A stretch of DNA of 64,000 nt, taken from contig NZ_AVPI01000001.1 in the NCBI RefSeq assembly GCF_000768675.1, positions 62,001 through 126,000 of the forward strand, written 5' to 3'. Of the stretch, positions 9,453 to 17,860 are shown piece after piece. The stretch's first letter is position 1, and every line of letters starts with the position of its first letter. Origin of the DNA: Knoellia flava TL1. GTDB lineage: Bacteria > Actinomycetota > Actinomycetes > Actinomycetales > Dermatophilaceae. The notes under the pieces were generated by a model. The model worked only from the letters and a program-made list of their open reading frames with translations, made no database searches and was not told where the DNA came from. A program made the position numbers and the translations under genes.

Positions 9453-9596
9453 TCTTGGTCCCTCTCGACTCATGAGCTGTGGGGAGGTTCCCCCTGTCGG
9501 AAACCCGACTGCCGCACATCGTGGCACAGGTCCCGGTCGGGAGGAGGGCGACGCACGGGCCGACCTCGCATCGTGACGGCATACGGAATCCGCTGG

Positions 9597-10544
9597 TCAG
9601 CGGCGGCGGCGGCGGGCGACCTCGTAGAGGGTGACGCCCGTGGCGATGCCGGCGTTGAGCGACTCGACCGCCGACGACATCGGCACCGAGACGATCTGGT
9701 CGCAGGTCTCGCGCACGAGCCGCGAGAGGCCCTTGCCCTCGGAGCCGACGACGACGACGAGCGGCTCGTCGGCGAGCTCGAGGTCGGGCAGCTCGACGTC
9801 ACCGTCCATGTCGAGGCCGACGACGAAGAACCCGGCCTTGCGGTAGTCCTCGAGCGCCCGGGTGAGGTTGGTCGCCTGCGCGACGGGGATGCGCGCAGCG
9901 GCGCCGGCGGACGTCTTCCACGCCGACGCGGTCATGCCGACGGAGCGCCGCGACGGCACGATGACGCCGTGGCCGCCGAAGGCCGCGACCGAGCGCACGA
10001 TGGCGCCGAGGTTGCGCGGGTCGGTGATGCCGTCGAGCGCGACGAGCAGCGGGATTCCCGGGATCTCAGGGTCGACGAGGTCGCTCGGGTGGGCGTACTC
10101 GTAGGGCGGCACCTGGAGGGCGAGGCCCTGGTGGACGGCCCCGTCGGTGAGCCGGTCCAGCTCACCGCGCGGCGTCTCGAGGATGGGGATGCTGCGCTCG
10201 GTGGCGATCTTGAGCGCCTCGCGCACGCGGTCGTCGCTGTCGATGCGCCCGGCGACATACATCGTCGTCACGGGCACGTCGGTGCGCAGCGCCTCGAGCA
10301 CCGAGTTGCGACCGGCGACGACCTCGCTCGACGCCTTGGCCTTGCGGCCGACCGTCGGACGGCCGCCCGAGCGACGCTCGGAGGCCTTCGCCGACTTGTG
10401 GGCCTTGTGGTAGGGCCGCTCCTCGGCGCGCGGGGTCGGGCCCTTGCCCTCGAGTCCCTTGCGGCGCTGGCCGCCCGAGCCGACGGTGGGCGCCTTCTTG
10501 CCGCCCTTGCGGACCGCTCCTCGTCGCTGGCTGTTGCCGGCCAT
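9597..10544 (-). CDS. rlmB: 23S rRNA (guanosine-2'-O-)-methyltransferase, TrmH/SpoU family
   Basis: A 315-residue protein. Residues 1-75 are a basic, probably disordered extension ([34 protein letters not shown]). Residues 76-150 are the substrate-binding domain ([13 protein letters not shown]). From about 165 comes the SpoU methylase: [20 protein letters not shown] (motif 1 with the catalytic arginine), [15 protein letters not shown] (motif 2) and [20 protein letters not shown] (motif 3), forming the SAM-binding knot. The family methylates a guanosine in 23S rRNA or a tRNA base. It lies 2 bp after cysS, the usual actinobacterial arrangement, and is probably co-transcribed. Confidence 0.9.
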   Translation of the reverse strand: MAGNSQRRGAVRKGGKKAPTVGSGGQRRKGLEGKGPTPRAEERPYHKAHKSAKASERRSGGRPTVGRKAKASSEVVAGRNSVLEALRTDVPVTTMYVAGRIDSDDRVREALKIATERSIPILETPRGELDRLTDGAVHQGLALQVPPYEYAHPSDLVDPEIPGIPLLVALDGITDPRNLGAIVRSVAAFGGHGVIVPSRRSVGMTASAWKTSAGAAARIPVAQATNLTRALEDYRKAGFFVVGLDMDGDVELPDLELADEPLVVVVGSEGKGLSRLVRETCDQIVSVPMSSAVESLNAGIATGVTLYEVARRRRR

Positions 10545-10546
10545 GG

Positions 10547-11977
10547 CTACTCCCCTCGTCCTCGGGTCAACGACCAGCGGGCGCCGGCCGGGGTGTCCTC
10601 GATGGTGATGCCGGCCGCGGTGAGCTCGTCGCGGATGGCGTCGGACGTCGCCCAGTCGCGTGCCGAGCGTGCCGCGGTGCGGGCGGCGAGCCGCTCGCGC
10701 ACGAGCACGTCGAGGGCGGCGAGCGCGACCGTCGACGAGCTGTCGTCGCCCGACCACGACGGGTCGAGCGGGTTGACCCCGAGGACGTCGGTCATCGCGA
10801 CGACGACGGCGGCAACCTCCCGGGCCTCGTCGTTCTCGCCCTCGTCGAGCGCGGTGTTGCCCCGGGTCACGGCCTCGTGGACGGCGGCCAGCGCCCCGGA
10901 GACGCCGAGGTCGTCGTCCATCGCCTCGACGAAGTCGTCGGGCAGCTTCTCGTCGCCGGTCGGCACCGCGGAGCCCGAGCCCAGCGCGCGCCGCAGGAAG
11001 CCCTCGATGCGGTCGACCGCCGCCTCTGCCTCGGCGAGCGAGCCCTCGTGGAACTCGATCGTCGACCGGTAGTGCGCGGCGGTGAGGTAGTAGCGGACCG
11101 CGAGCGGGCGCGCCTTCTTGGTGACCTCGTGGATGAGCAGGCTGTTGCCGAGCGACTTGCTCATCTTCTCGCCACTGATCGTCACCCAGGCGTTGTGCAT
11201 CCACAGCGACGTGAACGGCAGGCCAGCCGCGCGCGACTGCGCCTGCTCGTTCTCGTGGTGCGGGAAGCGCAGGTCGACGCCGCCGCCGTGGATGTCGAAC
11301 GCGTCGCCGAGGTACTTGCGCGCCATCGCCGAGCACTCGAGGTGCCAGCCGGGGCGACCACGACCCCACGGGGTCGGCCAGCTCGCGGACGCGGGCTCGT
11401 CGGCCTTGGTCCCCTTCCACAGCGCGAAGTCGCGCGGGTCGCGCTTGCCACGCGGGTCGGCGTCCTCGGCCGCGGCCATGTCGTCGATCTTCTGGTTCGT
11501 CACTTCCCCGTATGCCGGCCACGACCTCACGTCGAAGTAGACGTCACCCGAGCCGTCCTCGGCGGGATAGGCGTGGCCGCGCTCGACGAGGGTCTCCATG
11601 AGCTCGACCATCTCGGTGATGTGGCCCATGGCGCGCGGCTCGTAGGTCGGCGGCAGCACGCCGAGCAGGCGCAGCGCCTCCGAGGTCGCGAGCTCGTTGC
11701 GGTAGGACAGGGCGAACCAGTCCTCACCCGACTCGGCCGACTTGCGAAGGATCTTGTCGTCGAGGTCCGTGACATTGCGGACGAGGGTGACGTCGTAGCC
11801 GTGGCCGCGCACGAGCCACCGGCGCAGCACGTCGAACGCGACGGCGAAGCGGACGTGGCCGATGTGCGGGGGTGCCTGCGTCGTGAGCCCACAGATGTAG
11901 ATCCCGACCCGGCCGGGCTGCAGCGGGGTGAAGTCGCGCAGGGCGCGCGACCGGGTGTCGAACAGTCTGAGAGTCAC
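10547..11977 (-). CDS. cysS: Cysteine--tRNA ligase
   Basis: A 476-residue class I aminoacyl-tRNA synthetase. The HIGH motif is in [15 protein letters not shown], the KMSKS motif in [10 protein letters not shown], and zinc ligands are suggested by IYICGLT near the N-terminus, WHLECSAM and the histidines of RFPHHENE. The C-terminal DALR-like domain closes the protein. It charges tRNA-Cys in the cytosol. I start it at GTG 11977 (VTLRLFDTR), the first position consistent with family alignments; the larger open frame covers an unrelated gene. It is followed after 2 bp by rlmB. Mycothiol biosynthesis uses a CysS paralogue, MshC; the full DALR-like end and the context favour the housekeeping enzyme. 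Confidence 0.93.
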   Translation of the reverse strand: MTLRLFDTRSRALRDFTPLQPGRVGIYICGLTTQAPPHIGHVRFAVAFDVLRRWLVRGHGYDVTLVRNVTDLDDKILRKSAESGEDWFALSYRNELATSEALRLLGVLPPTYEPRAMGHITEMVELMETLVERGHAYPAEDGSGDVYFDVRSWPAYGEVTNQKIDDMAAAEDADPRGKRDPRDFALWKGTKADEPASASWPTPWGRGRPGWHLECSAMARKYLGDAFDIHGGGVDLRFPHHENEQAQSRAAGLPFTSLWMHNAWVTISGEKMSKSLGNSLLIHEVTKKARPLAVRYYLTAAHYRSTIEFHEGSLAEAEAAVDRIEGFLRRALGSGSAVPTGDEKLPDDFVEAMDDDLGVSGALAAVHEAVTRGNTALDEGENDEAREVAAVVVAMTDVLGVNPLDPSWSGDDSSSTVALAALDVLVRERLAARTAARSARDWATSDAIRDELTAAGITIEDTPAGARWSLTRGRGE

Positions 11978-12029
11978 CCGGCCAAGGGTACCGGCGGGCG
12001 AGCGCCGCCCCGACCACACGGCATACGGG

Positions 12030-12698
12030 TCAGTGACCGCGGGCGACCCACTCGTCGAGGTGGGGCTTCTCGGCGCCGATCGTCGTCGCGTCACCGTGTC
12101 CGGTGAGGACGACGGTGCCCGCCGGGAGGGTGAGTAGACGGGTGCGGATCGACTCGATGATCGTGTCGAAGCTGCTGAACGAGCGCCCGGTCGCACCCGG
12201 ACCGCCGTTGAAGAGGGTGTCGCCGGTGAAGACCGCGTGCAGGCCGGCTGCGTGGAAGGAGCATGCGCCCGGGGCGTGGCCCGGCGTGTGCAGCACGCGC
12301 AGGGAGACGTCGCCGACCTTGAACACCTGGCCGTCCTCGAGGAACGCGTCCGGCGGGGAGTCCTGGGTGAGCGCCCAGACCACGCGGCCCTCGGGGTGGA
12401 GGTGCACCAGGGCACCGGTCCGCTCGGCGAGGTCGGTCGCGACGTTGCAGTGGTCGTTGTGCGCGTGGGTGAGGAGGATCGCGCGGACCTTGCGCCCGGC
12501 GACGGCGGAGAGGATCGCGTCGGCGTCGTGGGCGGCGTCGACGACGAGGCACTCGCGCTCGTCACCGACGACCCAGACGTTGTTGTCGACCTCCCACGAG
12601 CCGCCGTCGAGCTCGAACGTGCCCGAGGTGACGACCCGGTCGACACGGACGCCGCCGTGCGAGGGAGCGATCTCCGCGAGGTTTGGGGAACCGGACAT
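12030..12698 (-). CDS. MBL-fold metallo-hydrolase coupled to the mycothiol dehydrogenase
   Basis: A 222-residue metallo-beta-lactamase fold protein. The metal motif is [10 protein letters not shown] (HxHxDH) with further ligands in [12 protein letters not shown] and FTGDTLF, and a final histidine in [12 protein letters not shown]. This is the glyoxalase II-like subgroup. The ATG at 12698 overlaps the stop of the S-(hydroxymethyl)mycothiol dehydrogenase by one base (TGATG). Related gene pairs in other actinobacteria suggest it may hydrolyse S-formylmycothiol or a related thioester after the dehydrogenase; that substrate is inference. The C-terminus ends [11 protein letters not shown], common in this subgroup. 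Confidence 0.88.
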   Translation of the reverse strand: MSGSPNLAEIAPSHGGVRVDRVVTSGTFELDGGSWEVDNNVWVVGDERECLVVDAAHDADAILSAVAGRKVRAILLTHAHNDHCNVATDLAERTGALVHLHPEGRVVWALTQDSPPDAFLEDGQVFKVGDVSLRVLHTPGHAPGACSFHAAGLHAVFTGDTLFNGGPGATGRSFSSFDTIIESIRTRLLTLPAGTVVLTGHGDATTIGAEKPHLDEWVARGH

Positions 12699-13783
12699 CA
12701 GAGCACCACCACCGATCGGAGTACCTCTCCGCGCTCCATCTTCTCGAACGCCGACTCGACCTCGTCGAGCGCGATCCGCTCGGAGACGAAGCCGTCGAGG
12801 TCGAACCGGCCCTGGCGATAGAGGTCGACGAGCATCGGGAAGTCGCGGCTGGGAAGGCAGTCGCCGTACCAGCTCGACTTCAGCGAGCCTCCGCGGCCGA
12901 AGATCTCGATCATCGGCAGGGTGACCTGCTGCTCGGGTGTCGGGACGCCGACGAGGACGACCGTCCCGGCGAGGTCGCGGGCGTAGAACGCCTGCTCGTA
13001 GGTCTCGGGGCGGCCCACCGCCTCGACGACGACGTCGGCACCGAACCCGCCGGTGAGCTCGCGGACCCGCTCGACGACGTCCTCGGACCGGCCGTTGACG
13101 GTGTGCGTCGCCCCGAAGCCGCGTGCGGTCTCGAGCTTCGCGTCGTCGACGTCGACCGCGATGATCGTCGTCGCACCGACCGTGCGGGCGCCGGCGATGG
13201 CTGCGTTGCCGACGCCGCCGCACCCGATCACGGCGACCGAGTCGCCGCGCTGGACGCCACCGGTGTTGACGGCGGCGCCGAACCCGGCCATGACGCCGCA
13301 CCCGAGCAGGCCGACCGCGGCCGCGTCGGCCTCGGGGTCGACCTTGGTGCACTGGCCGGCGGCGACGAGCGTCTTCTCAATGAAGGCGCCGATGCCGAGC
13401 GCCGGTGACAGCTCCGTGCCGTCGGTGAGGGTCATGCGCTGCGTCGCGTTGTGGGTGTTGAAGCAGTACCACGGCTTGCCCTTGAGGCAGGCCCGGCACT
13501 GGCCGCACACGGCCCGCCAGTTGAGGATGACGAAGTCGCCCGGTGCCACCTCGGTGACGCCCTCGCCGACGGCCTCGACGACACCCGCGGCCTCGTGGCC
13601 GAGGAGGAAGGGGAACTCGTCGTTGATGCCGCCCTCGCGGTAGTGCAGGTCGGTGTGGCACACCCCGCACGACTGGACGGCGACGACCGCCTCGCCCGGT
13701 CCGGGGTCGGGGACGACGACGTCGACGACCTCGACCGGCGCACCCTTGGACAGGGCGACGACTCCCCTCACCGTCTGAGGCAC
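12698..13783 (-). CDS. mscR: S-(hydroxymethyl)mycothiol dehydrogenase (mycothiol-dependent formaldehyde dehydrogenase)
   Basis: A 361-residue zinc alcohol dehydrogenase of class III type. Catalytic zinc ligands are in [11 protein letters not shown] and LLGHEAAG; the structural zinc loop is [15 protein letters not shown]; the nucleotide motif is [15 protein letters not shown]. It oxidises S-(hydroxymethyl)mycothiol, formed from formaldehyde and mycothiol, with NAD+, and the same family reduces S-nitrosomycothiol. Start GTG 13783 has a GGAGGG ribosome site 5 nt upstream. It is first in a two-gene operon with the MBL hydrolase. The mycothiol genes mshA and mshD elsewhere in the window support the mycothiol rather than glutathione assignment. 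Confidence 0.9.
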   Translation of the reverse strand: MPQTVRGVVALSKGAPVEVVDVVVPDPGPGEAVVAVQSCGVCHTDLHYREGGINDEFPFLLGHEAAGVVEAVGEGVTEVAPGDFVILNWRAVCGQCRACLKGKPWYCFNTHNATQRMTLTDGTELSPALGIGAFIEKTLVAAGQCTKVDPEADAAAVGLLGCGVMAGFGAAVNTGGVQRGDSVAVIGCGGVGNAAIAGARTVGATTIIAVDVDDAKLETARGFGATHTVNGRSEDVVERVRELTGGFGADVVVEAVGRPETYEQAFYARDLAGTVVLVGVPTPEQQVTLPMIEIFGRGGSLKSSWYGDCLPSRDFPMLVDLYRQGRFDLDGFVSERIALDEVESAFEKMERGEVLRSVVVL

Positions 13784-13864
13784 TGGACCCTCCGTCGTGT
13801 CATTTTTCCGGTATGCCGGCCGCCCACCTCGGCGTGACCCACCCCGACGCTACCGCGAGCATGA

Positions 13865-14380
13865 TCAGTGTGCCGACCTGGGTGTGACCAGCGCGGACGC
13901 CACTGCGGCGACACCCTCCCCCCGACCGGTGAGACCGAGCCCGTCGGTGGTCGTGCCGCTCACCGAGACGTGCGCCCCACAGGCGCTCGACAGAGCCTCC
14001 TGGGCCTCCGCCCGACGGGTCCCGACCTTGGGCCGGTTGCCGATGACCTGGACCGCGACGTTGCCGATCTCGAAGCCGGCCTCGCGCACGAGACGGGCCG
14101 CCTCGGCGAGCAGCGTCACGCCGGACGCGCCGGCGAGCTCGGGCCGGGAGGTGCCGAAGTGCTCGCCGAGGTCGCCGATGCCTGCGGCCGAGAAGAGCGC
14201 GTCGCACGCGGCGTGCGCGGCGACGTCCGCGTCGGAGTGGCCGTCGAGACCGCGCTCACCCGGCCAGTGCAGCCCGGCGACCCAGAGCTCGCGGTCGGAC
14301 CCCTCTGGGGCGAGGGCGTGGACATCGACGCCGATACCGGTGCGGGGCAACGGGGCTGGGGCCGGCGTCGGCTCGGTCAC
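13865..14380 (-). CDS. ispF: 2-C-methyl-D-erythritol 2,4-cyclodiphosphate synthase
   Basis: A 171-residue enzyme of the MEP isoprenoid pathway that cyclises CDP-ME 2-phosphate to ME-2,4-cyclodiphosphate with release of CMP. It shows the family metal motif GIGVDVHAL (D-x-H), [28 protein letters not shown], and the C-terminal signature [20 protein letters not shown]. The start GTG 14380 overlaps the stop of the SDR gene (GTGA), so it is the last gene of the chain carD-ispD-SDR-ispF. Length and motifs are complete. IspF and IspD are normally adjacent; here a dehydrogenase gene separates them. Confidence 0.93.
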   Translation of the reverse strand: MTEPTPAPAPLPRTGIGVDVHALAPEGSDRELWVAGLHWPGERGLDGHSDADVAAHAACDALFSAAGIGDLGEHFGTSRPELAGASGVTLLAEAARLVREAGFEIGNVAVQVIGNRPKVGTRRAEAQEALSSACGAHVSVSGTTTDGLGLTGRGEGVAAVASALVTPRSAH

Positions 14381-15147
14381 GACCCCTCCTTCCAGTCGAT
14401 CGGGCCGCGGTGGAGCAGGTGCGGCGCCGCCTGGGCGACCGGCTTGACGACGAGGGTGTCGATGTTGACGTGCTGGGGCAGCCCGACGGCGAAGGCGACG
14501 CAGGCGGCGACGTCGTCGGCGACGAGCGGGCGGTCGACGCCGTCGTAGACCTTGTCGGCCGCAGCCCGGTCGCCGTGGAGCCGGGTGAGCGAGAACTCCT
14601 CGGTGTGCACCATGCCGGGGCGGATGTCGACCACACGCACGTGCTCGCCGTTGAGCTCGAGGCGCAGCGTCTCGGAGACGACGGACTCGCCGTGCTTGGC
14701 GGCCACGTAGCCACCTCCACCGGCATAGACGCGCTCCCCCGCGATCGAGCTGACGTTGACGATCGTCGCGCGCGGCGAGCGGCGCAGCAGCGGCAGCGCG
14801 GCCTGGGTCACGCGGACCGTGCCGAGGACATTGGTGGCATACATGGCCTCCCACTCAGCGAGGTCACCGCTCTCGACGGGGCTGAGGCCGATGGCCCCGC
14901 CGGCGTTGTTGACGAGGACGTCGAGGCGGTCTAGCGAGCCGACGGTCGAGGCCACCGCGTCGGCGTCCGTGACGTCGAGCGGGAGGGCGGTCACCGCGTC
15001 GCCGAGCTCGTCGACGACGGCGTCGAGGCGGTCGCGTCGACGGCCGGCGACGACGACGGCATACCCGTCCTCGACGAGGCGGCGGGTGACGGCGGCACCG
15101 ATGCCGGTGCCACCTCCGGTGACGAGGGCGACGGGTCTCTGGCTCAC
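14377..15147 (-). CDS. SDR family oxidoreductase inserted between ispD and ispF
   Basis: A 256-residue classical short-chain dehydrogenase. The cofactor motif TGGGTGIG is at residues 10-17, NNAGG near 84, catalytic serine in NVSSIAGE and the YxxxK pair in YVAAKH. It resembles the NADP-dependent 3-hydroxy acid dehydrogenase (YdfG-like) group, but the substrate is not predictable. GTG 15147 overlaps the ispD stop (GTGA) and its own stop overlaps the ispF start (GTGA), so translation of all three is likely linked. Its place inside the isoprenoid pair is unusual; it has normal base composition and codon use. Confidence 0.87.
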   Translation of the reverse strand: MSQRPVALVTGGGTGIGAAVTRRLVEDGYAVVVAGRRRDRLDAVVDELGDAVTALPLDVTDADAVASTVGSLDRLDVLVNNAGGAIGLSPVESGDLAEWEAMYATNVLGTVRVTQAALPLLRRSPRATIVNVSSIAGERVYAGGGGYVAAKHGESVVSETLRLELNGEHVRVVDIRPGMVHTEEFSLTRLHGDRAAADKVYDGVDRPLVADDVAACVAFAVGLPQHVNIDTLVVKPVAQAAPHLLHRGPIDWKEGS

Positions 15148-15830
15148 GGGCCGAGGATACGGTCGGCGCGCTCGAGGTCGGCCGCGGTGGTGACCTTGAA
15201 GGCGAGGTCGTCGCCGTCGATGACGAGGACGCGCCCGCCCACCCGCTCGACGAGGCCGGCGTCGTCGGTGGCGTCCGCGCCCGAGGCGTGGGCCGCGACG
15301 AGGACCGAGCGACGGAAGGCCTGGGGAGTCTGGACCGCCCGCAACGTCGACCGGTCCGGCGTGCCCACGACGGCCCCGGTGGCGTCGACCACCTTGATCG
15401 TGTCGGCCACGGGCAGTCCCGGGACGACGGCGTCGGCGCCCTCGCGCACCGCCTCGACGAGGCGGTCGAAGAGGCTCGCGGGGGCGAGGCAGCGGGCGGC
15501 GTCGTGGACGAGCACGACGTCGACGTCGTCGCGCAGCGCGGCGAGACCGGCCGCGACCGAGGCGGTGCGCTCGGCGCCGCCACCGACGACGGTGACGTCA
15601 CCCGAGCGCGGGTGGGCGGACACGAGCGCGCCCGCCTCCACGAGGTGGGAGGCGGGCGCGACGACGACGACGTGTGCGGTGTCAGCGGCCCCGAGGGCCC
15701 GGGTGACGGCGTGCTCGAGCAGCGTGGACCCGGCGAGCCGGACGAACGCCTTGGGCTGGGCAGCACCGAGCCGCGTGCCCTGACCGGCGGCGACGATGAC
15801 GACGCCGACGGAGCCGGTGGACCGGCTCAG
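15144..15830 (-). CDS. ispD: 2-C-methyl-D-erythritol 4-phosphate cytidylyltransferase, probable CTG start
   Basis: A 228-residue enzyme that joins CTP to MEP in the isoprenoid pathway. The nucleotide-binding N-terminus [19 protein letters not shown] is complete only if translation begins upstream of 15790; other motifs are [17 protein letters not shown]-like [12 protein letters not shown] and [10 protein letters not shown]. No ATG, GTG or TTG exists in frame between the upstream stop at 15870 and this motif. The only initiator-like codon is CTG 15830-15828, which overlaps the carD stop as CTGA and has GAGG 10 nt upstream. An ATG-like start at 15641 would remove the active site, so it is rejected. 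Confidence 0.85.
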   Translation of the reverse strand: MSRSTGSVGVVIVAAGQGTRLGAAQPKAFVRLAGSTLLEHAVTRALGAADTAHVVVVAPASHLVEAGALVSAHPRSGDVTVVGGGAERTASVAAGLAALRDDVDVVLVHDAARCLAPASLFDRLVEAVREGADAVVPGLPVADTIKVVDATGAVVGTPDRSTLRAVQTPQAFRRSVLVAAHASGADATDDAGLVERVGGRVLVIDGDDLAFKVTTAADLERADRILGP

Positions 15831-16309
15831 GACGCGAGGACCTCGTCGAGGATGGACTCGGCCTTGTCCTCATCGGTCTTCTCGGCGAGCGCGAGCTCGG
15901 AGACGAGGATCTGGCGGGCCTTGGAGAGCATGCGCTTCTCGCCGGCGGAGAGGCCGCGGTCCTTGTCACGACGCCAGAGGTCACGCACGACCTCGGCGAC
16001 CTTGATGACGTCACCGGAGGCGAGCTTCTCGAGGTTGGCCTTGAAGCGGCGCGACCAGTTGGTCGGCTCCTCGGCGAACGGGGCGCGGAGCACCTCGAAC
16101 ACCTTCTCGAGGCCGGCCTTGTCGACGACGTCACGCACGCCGACCAGGTCGCAGTTCTCTGCGGGGACCTCGATGACGAGATCTCCCTGGGCCACCTTGA
16201 GCTTGAGATAGAGCTTCTCGACACCCTTGATGGTGCGCTTGTTGATCTCTTCGATGCGCGCAGCCCCGTGGTGGGGGTACACGACCGTTTCGCCGACCTT
16301 GAAAACCAT
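15827..16309 (-). CDS. carD: CarD-family RNA polymerase-binding transcription regulator
   Basis: A 160-residue protein. The N-terminal RNA polymerase interaction domain shows [17 protein letters not shown] and [21 protein letters not shown]; the C-terminal helical DNA-binding part shows [25 protein letters not shown] and [21 protein letters not shown]. CarD stabilises the open promoter complex, notably at rRNA promoters, and is essential in mycobacteria. I start it at ATG 16309, 11 nt after AAAGGGG; the ATG at 16336 is only 1 nt from the -10 box and cannot be transcribed from it. Its stop overlaps the likely CTG start of ispD, the arrangement conserved in mycobacteria. Confidence 0.93.
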   Translation of the reverse strand: MVFKVGETVVYPHHGAARIEEINKRTIKGVEKLYLKLKVAQGDLVIEVPAENCDLVGVRDVVDKAGLEKVFEVLRAPFAEEPTNWSRRFKANLEKLASGDVIKVAEVVRDLWRRDKDRGLSAGEKRMLSKARQILVSELALAEKTDEDKAESILDEVLAS

Positions 16310-16336
16310 ATGCTGTTTGCCCCTTTCGCGACCCAT

Positions 16337-16342
16337 AGTTTA
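16337..16342 (-). promoter_or_regulatory. -10 box of the carD promoter
   Basis: TAAACT (minus strand) fits TANNNT, preceded by GTGT. It predicts a transcript start about 7 nt downstream and a leader of roughly 20 nt carrying the AAAGGGG ribosome site. No good -35 is visible. Confidence 0.5.
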
Positions 16343-16372
16343 ACACGCCGGGACCGACACGAGGAATCGGAG

Positions 16373-16384
16373 CGGACGGCATAC
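16373..16384 (-). repeat. Copy of the 12-mer GTATGCCGTCCG upstream of carD
   Basis: Exact minus-strand copy about 30 bp upstream of the carD -10 box. Confidence 0.7.
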
Positions 16385-16551
16385 GTGCAGGTCAGAGGCC
16401 TGAAATGCGTTGGGCTGCAGTGAAGTTGGGTCTTGACACAACGCCTTCGGCGTGCCTTCGCGAGCGCGCGCGGGAGCACTCCGGAAGCCCTTCGCGACCT
16501 CCTCGAGGGCCGAGCTGCCCGACCGTGCACGCCGGAGCGGCGAGCGCTCGC

Positions 16552-16557
16552 TACGCT
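16552..16557 (+). promoter_or_regulatory. -10 box of a leaderless promoter for the lipoprotein gene
   Basis: TACGCT ends 7 nt before GTG 16565; no Shine-Dalgarno is present. Confidence 0.5.
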
Positions 16558-16564
16558 GTGTCCC

Positions 16565-17098
16565 GTGACGACCGCCGCCCAGACGACTCCCCGCCACCGC
16601 CTCCGTGCCGTCCTCGGTGCCGCCGTGCTCGGCACGACGCTCCTCGGTGGGTGCGCCGTGTTCTCGCCGGTGCAGACCGACTACGCCTACCAGGCCGCCG
16701 ACGGCGTCAACGCCACCTTCGGCGACCTCGGCGTGCGCAACCTCGCGGTCGTCGCCGACGCGAAGGACGCCCCCGGCGCGCTCATCGGCCAGCTCGTCAA
16801 CACGAGCACCGAGGACATCGAGGTCTCCCTCTCGAGCGAGGGCAGCGAGCCCGTCGAGGTGACGGTGCCGCGCCATGGCACGGTCTCGCTCGGAGAGGAC
16901 GGCGAGTCCGCCACGCTCTCGACGGTCCCGGCCGCCCCGGGCGAGGTCATCACCATCTCGGTCGCGACCTCCGGCACGGGGCAGAACGTCCTCTCCACAC
17001 CCGTCCTTCCGCCGGTCGGCTACTACGAGGGCATCACGCCGGCACCCGCCCCCAGCTCGTCCGCGAGCCCCTCGGCGAGCGCGTCGACGAGCGGCTGA
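16565..17098 (+). CDS. Putative lipoprotein, unknown function
   Basis: A 177-residue exported protein. The signal peptide holds a basic start (TTPRHRLR), a hydrophobic core and the lipobox LLGGC, so the cysteine near residue 28 is probably lipidated. The mature part is an all-beta-looking domain (FGDLGVRNLAVVADAKDAPGALIGQLVNTS) resembling small actinobacterial lipoproteins with a copper-chaperone PCuAC-like look, but I see no His/Met metal motif. It ends in a Ser/Ala/Pro tail (PAPAPSSSASPSASAS). GTG 16565 is preferred over an upstream open frame because of the leaderless -10. Function unknown. It converges on regX3 across a strong hairpin. Confidence 0.75.
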   Translation: MTTAAQTTPRHRLRAVLGAAVLGTTLLGGCAVFSPVQTDYAYQAADGVNATFGDLGVRNLAVVADAKDAPGALIGQLVNTSTEDIEVSLSSEGSEPVEVTVPRHGTVSLGEDGESATLSTVPAAPGEVITISVATSGTGQNVLSTPVLPPVGYYEGITPAPAPSSSASPSASASTSG

Positions 17099-17121
17099 CG
17101 CCGCCCCTTCCCGTATGCCGG

Positions 17122-17156
17122 GAGCCCACCGAGCGCGACCGCGCGCCGGTGGGCTC
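17122..17156. terminator. Bidirectional hairpin between the lipoprotein gene and regX3
   Basis: GAGCCCACCG pairs with CGGTGGGCTC, with an inner GCGCG/CGCGC stem. It lies in an 81-bp gap between converging genes, directly after a GTATGCCG copy (17113). Confidence 0.75.
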
Positions 17157-17179
17157 TCGTGTTGTCCCCGACGCTGCGC

Positions 17180-17860
17180 TCAGGCCTCGAACTTGTAGCC
17201 GAGCCCGCGCACGGTGACGATGTGCTTCGGCTGGGCCGGGTCGGGCTCGACCTTGGCGCGCAGCCGCTTGACGTGGACGTCGAGCGTCTTGGTGTCGCCG
17301 ACGTAGTCGCTGCCCCAGACCCGGTCGATGAGCTGCATGCGGGTGAGGACGCGGCCGGTGTTGCGCAGCAGCATCTCGAGCAGCTCGAACTCCTTGAGCG
17401 GCAGCTGGGTCGTCGTGCCGCCGACGGTGACGACGTGGCGCTCGACGTCCATCCGGACCGGACCGGCCTCGAGGGTCGTCGGCAGCAGCTCCTCGGGCTC
17501 GCTGAGCCGGCGCAGCACGGCCTTGATGCGGGCGAGCAGCTCGCGCGAGGAGTAGGGCTTGGTGACGTAGTCGTCGGCGCCGAGCTCGAGGCCGACGACC
17601 TTGTCGATCTCGCTGTCCTTGGCCGTGAGCATGATGATCGGCACCGCGGACTTCTGGCGCAGCGACCGGCACACGTCGACCCCTGAGAGCCCGGGCAGCA
17701 TGAGGTCGAGCAGGACGAGGTCGGCTCCCGCGCTGTCGAACTCGACGAGGGCGTCGTTGCCGTTCTCGGCGACACTCACCTCGTAGCCCTCTTTGCGCAG
17801 GAGGTAGGACAGGGGGTCCGAGAAGGACACTTCGTCCTCGACGACGAGGATGCGGGTCAT
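17180..17860 (-). CDS. regX3: Response regulator of phosphate control (RegX3/PhoP type)
   Basis: A 226-residue OmpR-family regulator. The receiver domain has acidic residues in VVEDE, the phospho-acceptor aspartate in VLLDLMLPG, the T in MLTAKDSE and K in VTKPYSS. The winged-helix domain ends LDVHVKRLRAKVE and VRGLGYKFEA. With SenX3 it controls phosphate-starvation genes. The ATG at 17860 overlaps the senX3 stop (ATGA), so the kinase and regulator are made together. In mycobacteria the pair lies beside gpmA and mshA, also found in this window. Direct-repeat boxes at 19155, 43639 and 47030 are candidate binding sites. Confidence 0.92.
   Translation of the reverse strand: MTRILVVEDEVSFSDPLSYLLRKEGYEVSVAENGNDALVEFDSAGADLVLLDLMLPGLSGVDVCRSLRQKSAVPIIMLTAKDSEIDKVVGLELGADDYVTKPYSSRELLARIKAVLRRLSEPEELLPTTLEAGPVRMDVERHVVTVGGTTTQLPLKEFELLEMLLRNTGRVLTRMQLIDRVWGSDYVGDTKTLDVHVKRLRAKVEPDPAQPKHIVTVRGLGYKFEA

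Noticed and set aside
12030-13352. A 440-codon start for the MBL gene
   Set aside because: The extended frame runs inside the coupled dehydrogenase gene; the ATG in the TGATG overlap gives a family-size protein.
14836-14842. GTATGCC motif as a restriction site avoided or protected by a methylase
   Set aside because: It is enriched, not avoided, and no restriction-modification gene is in the window.
16433-16438. TTGACA as a -35 box for the lipoprotein gene
   Set aside because: No matching -10 lies about 17 nt downstream; a leaderless TACGCT box fits the start better.
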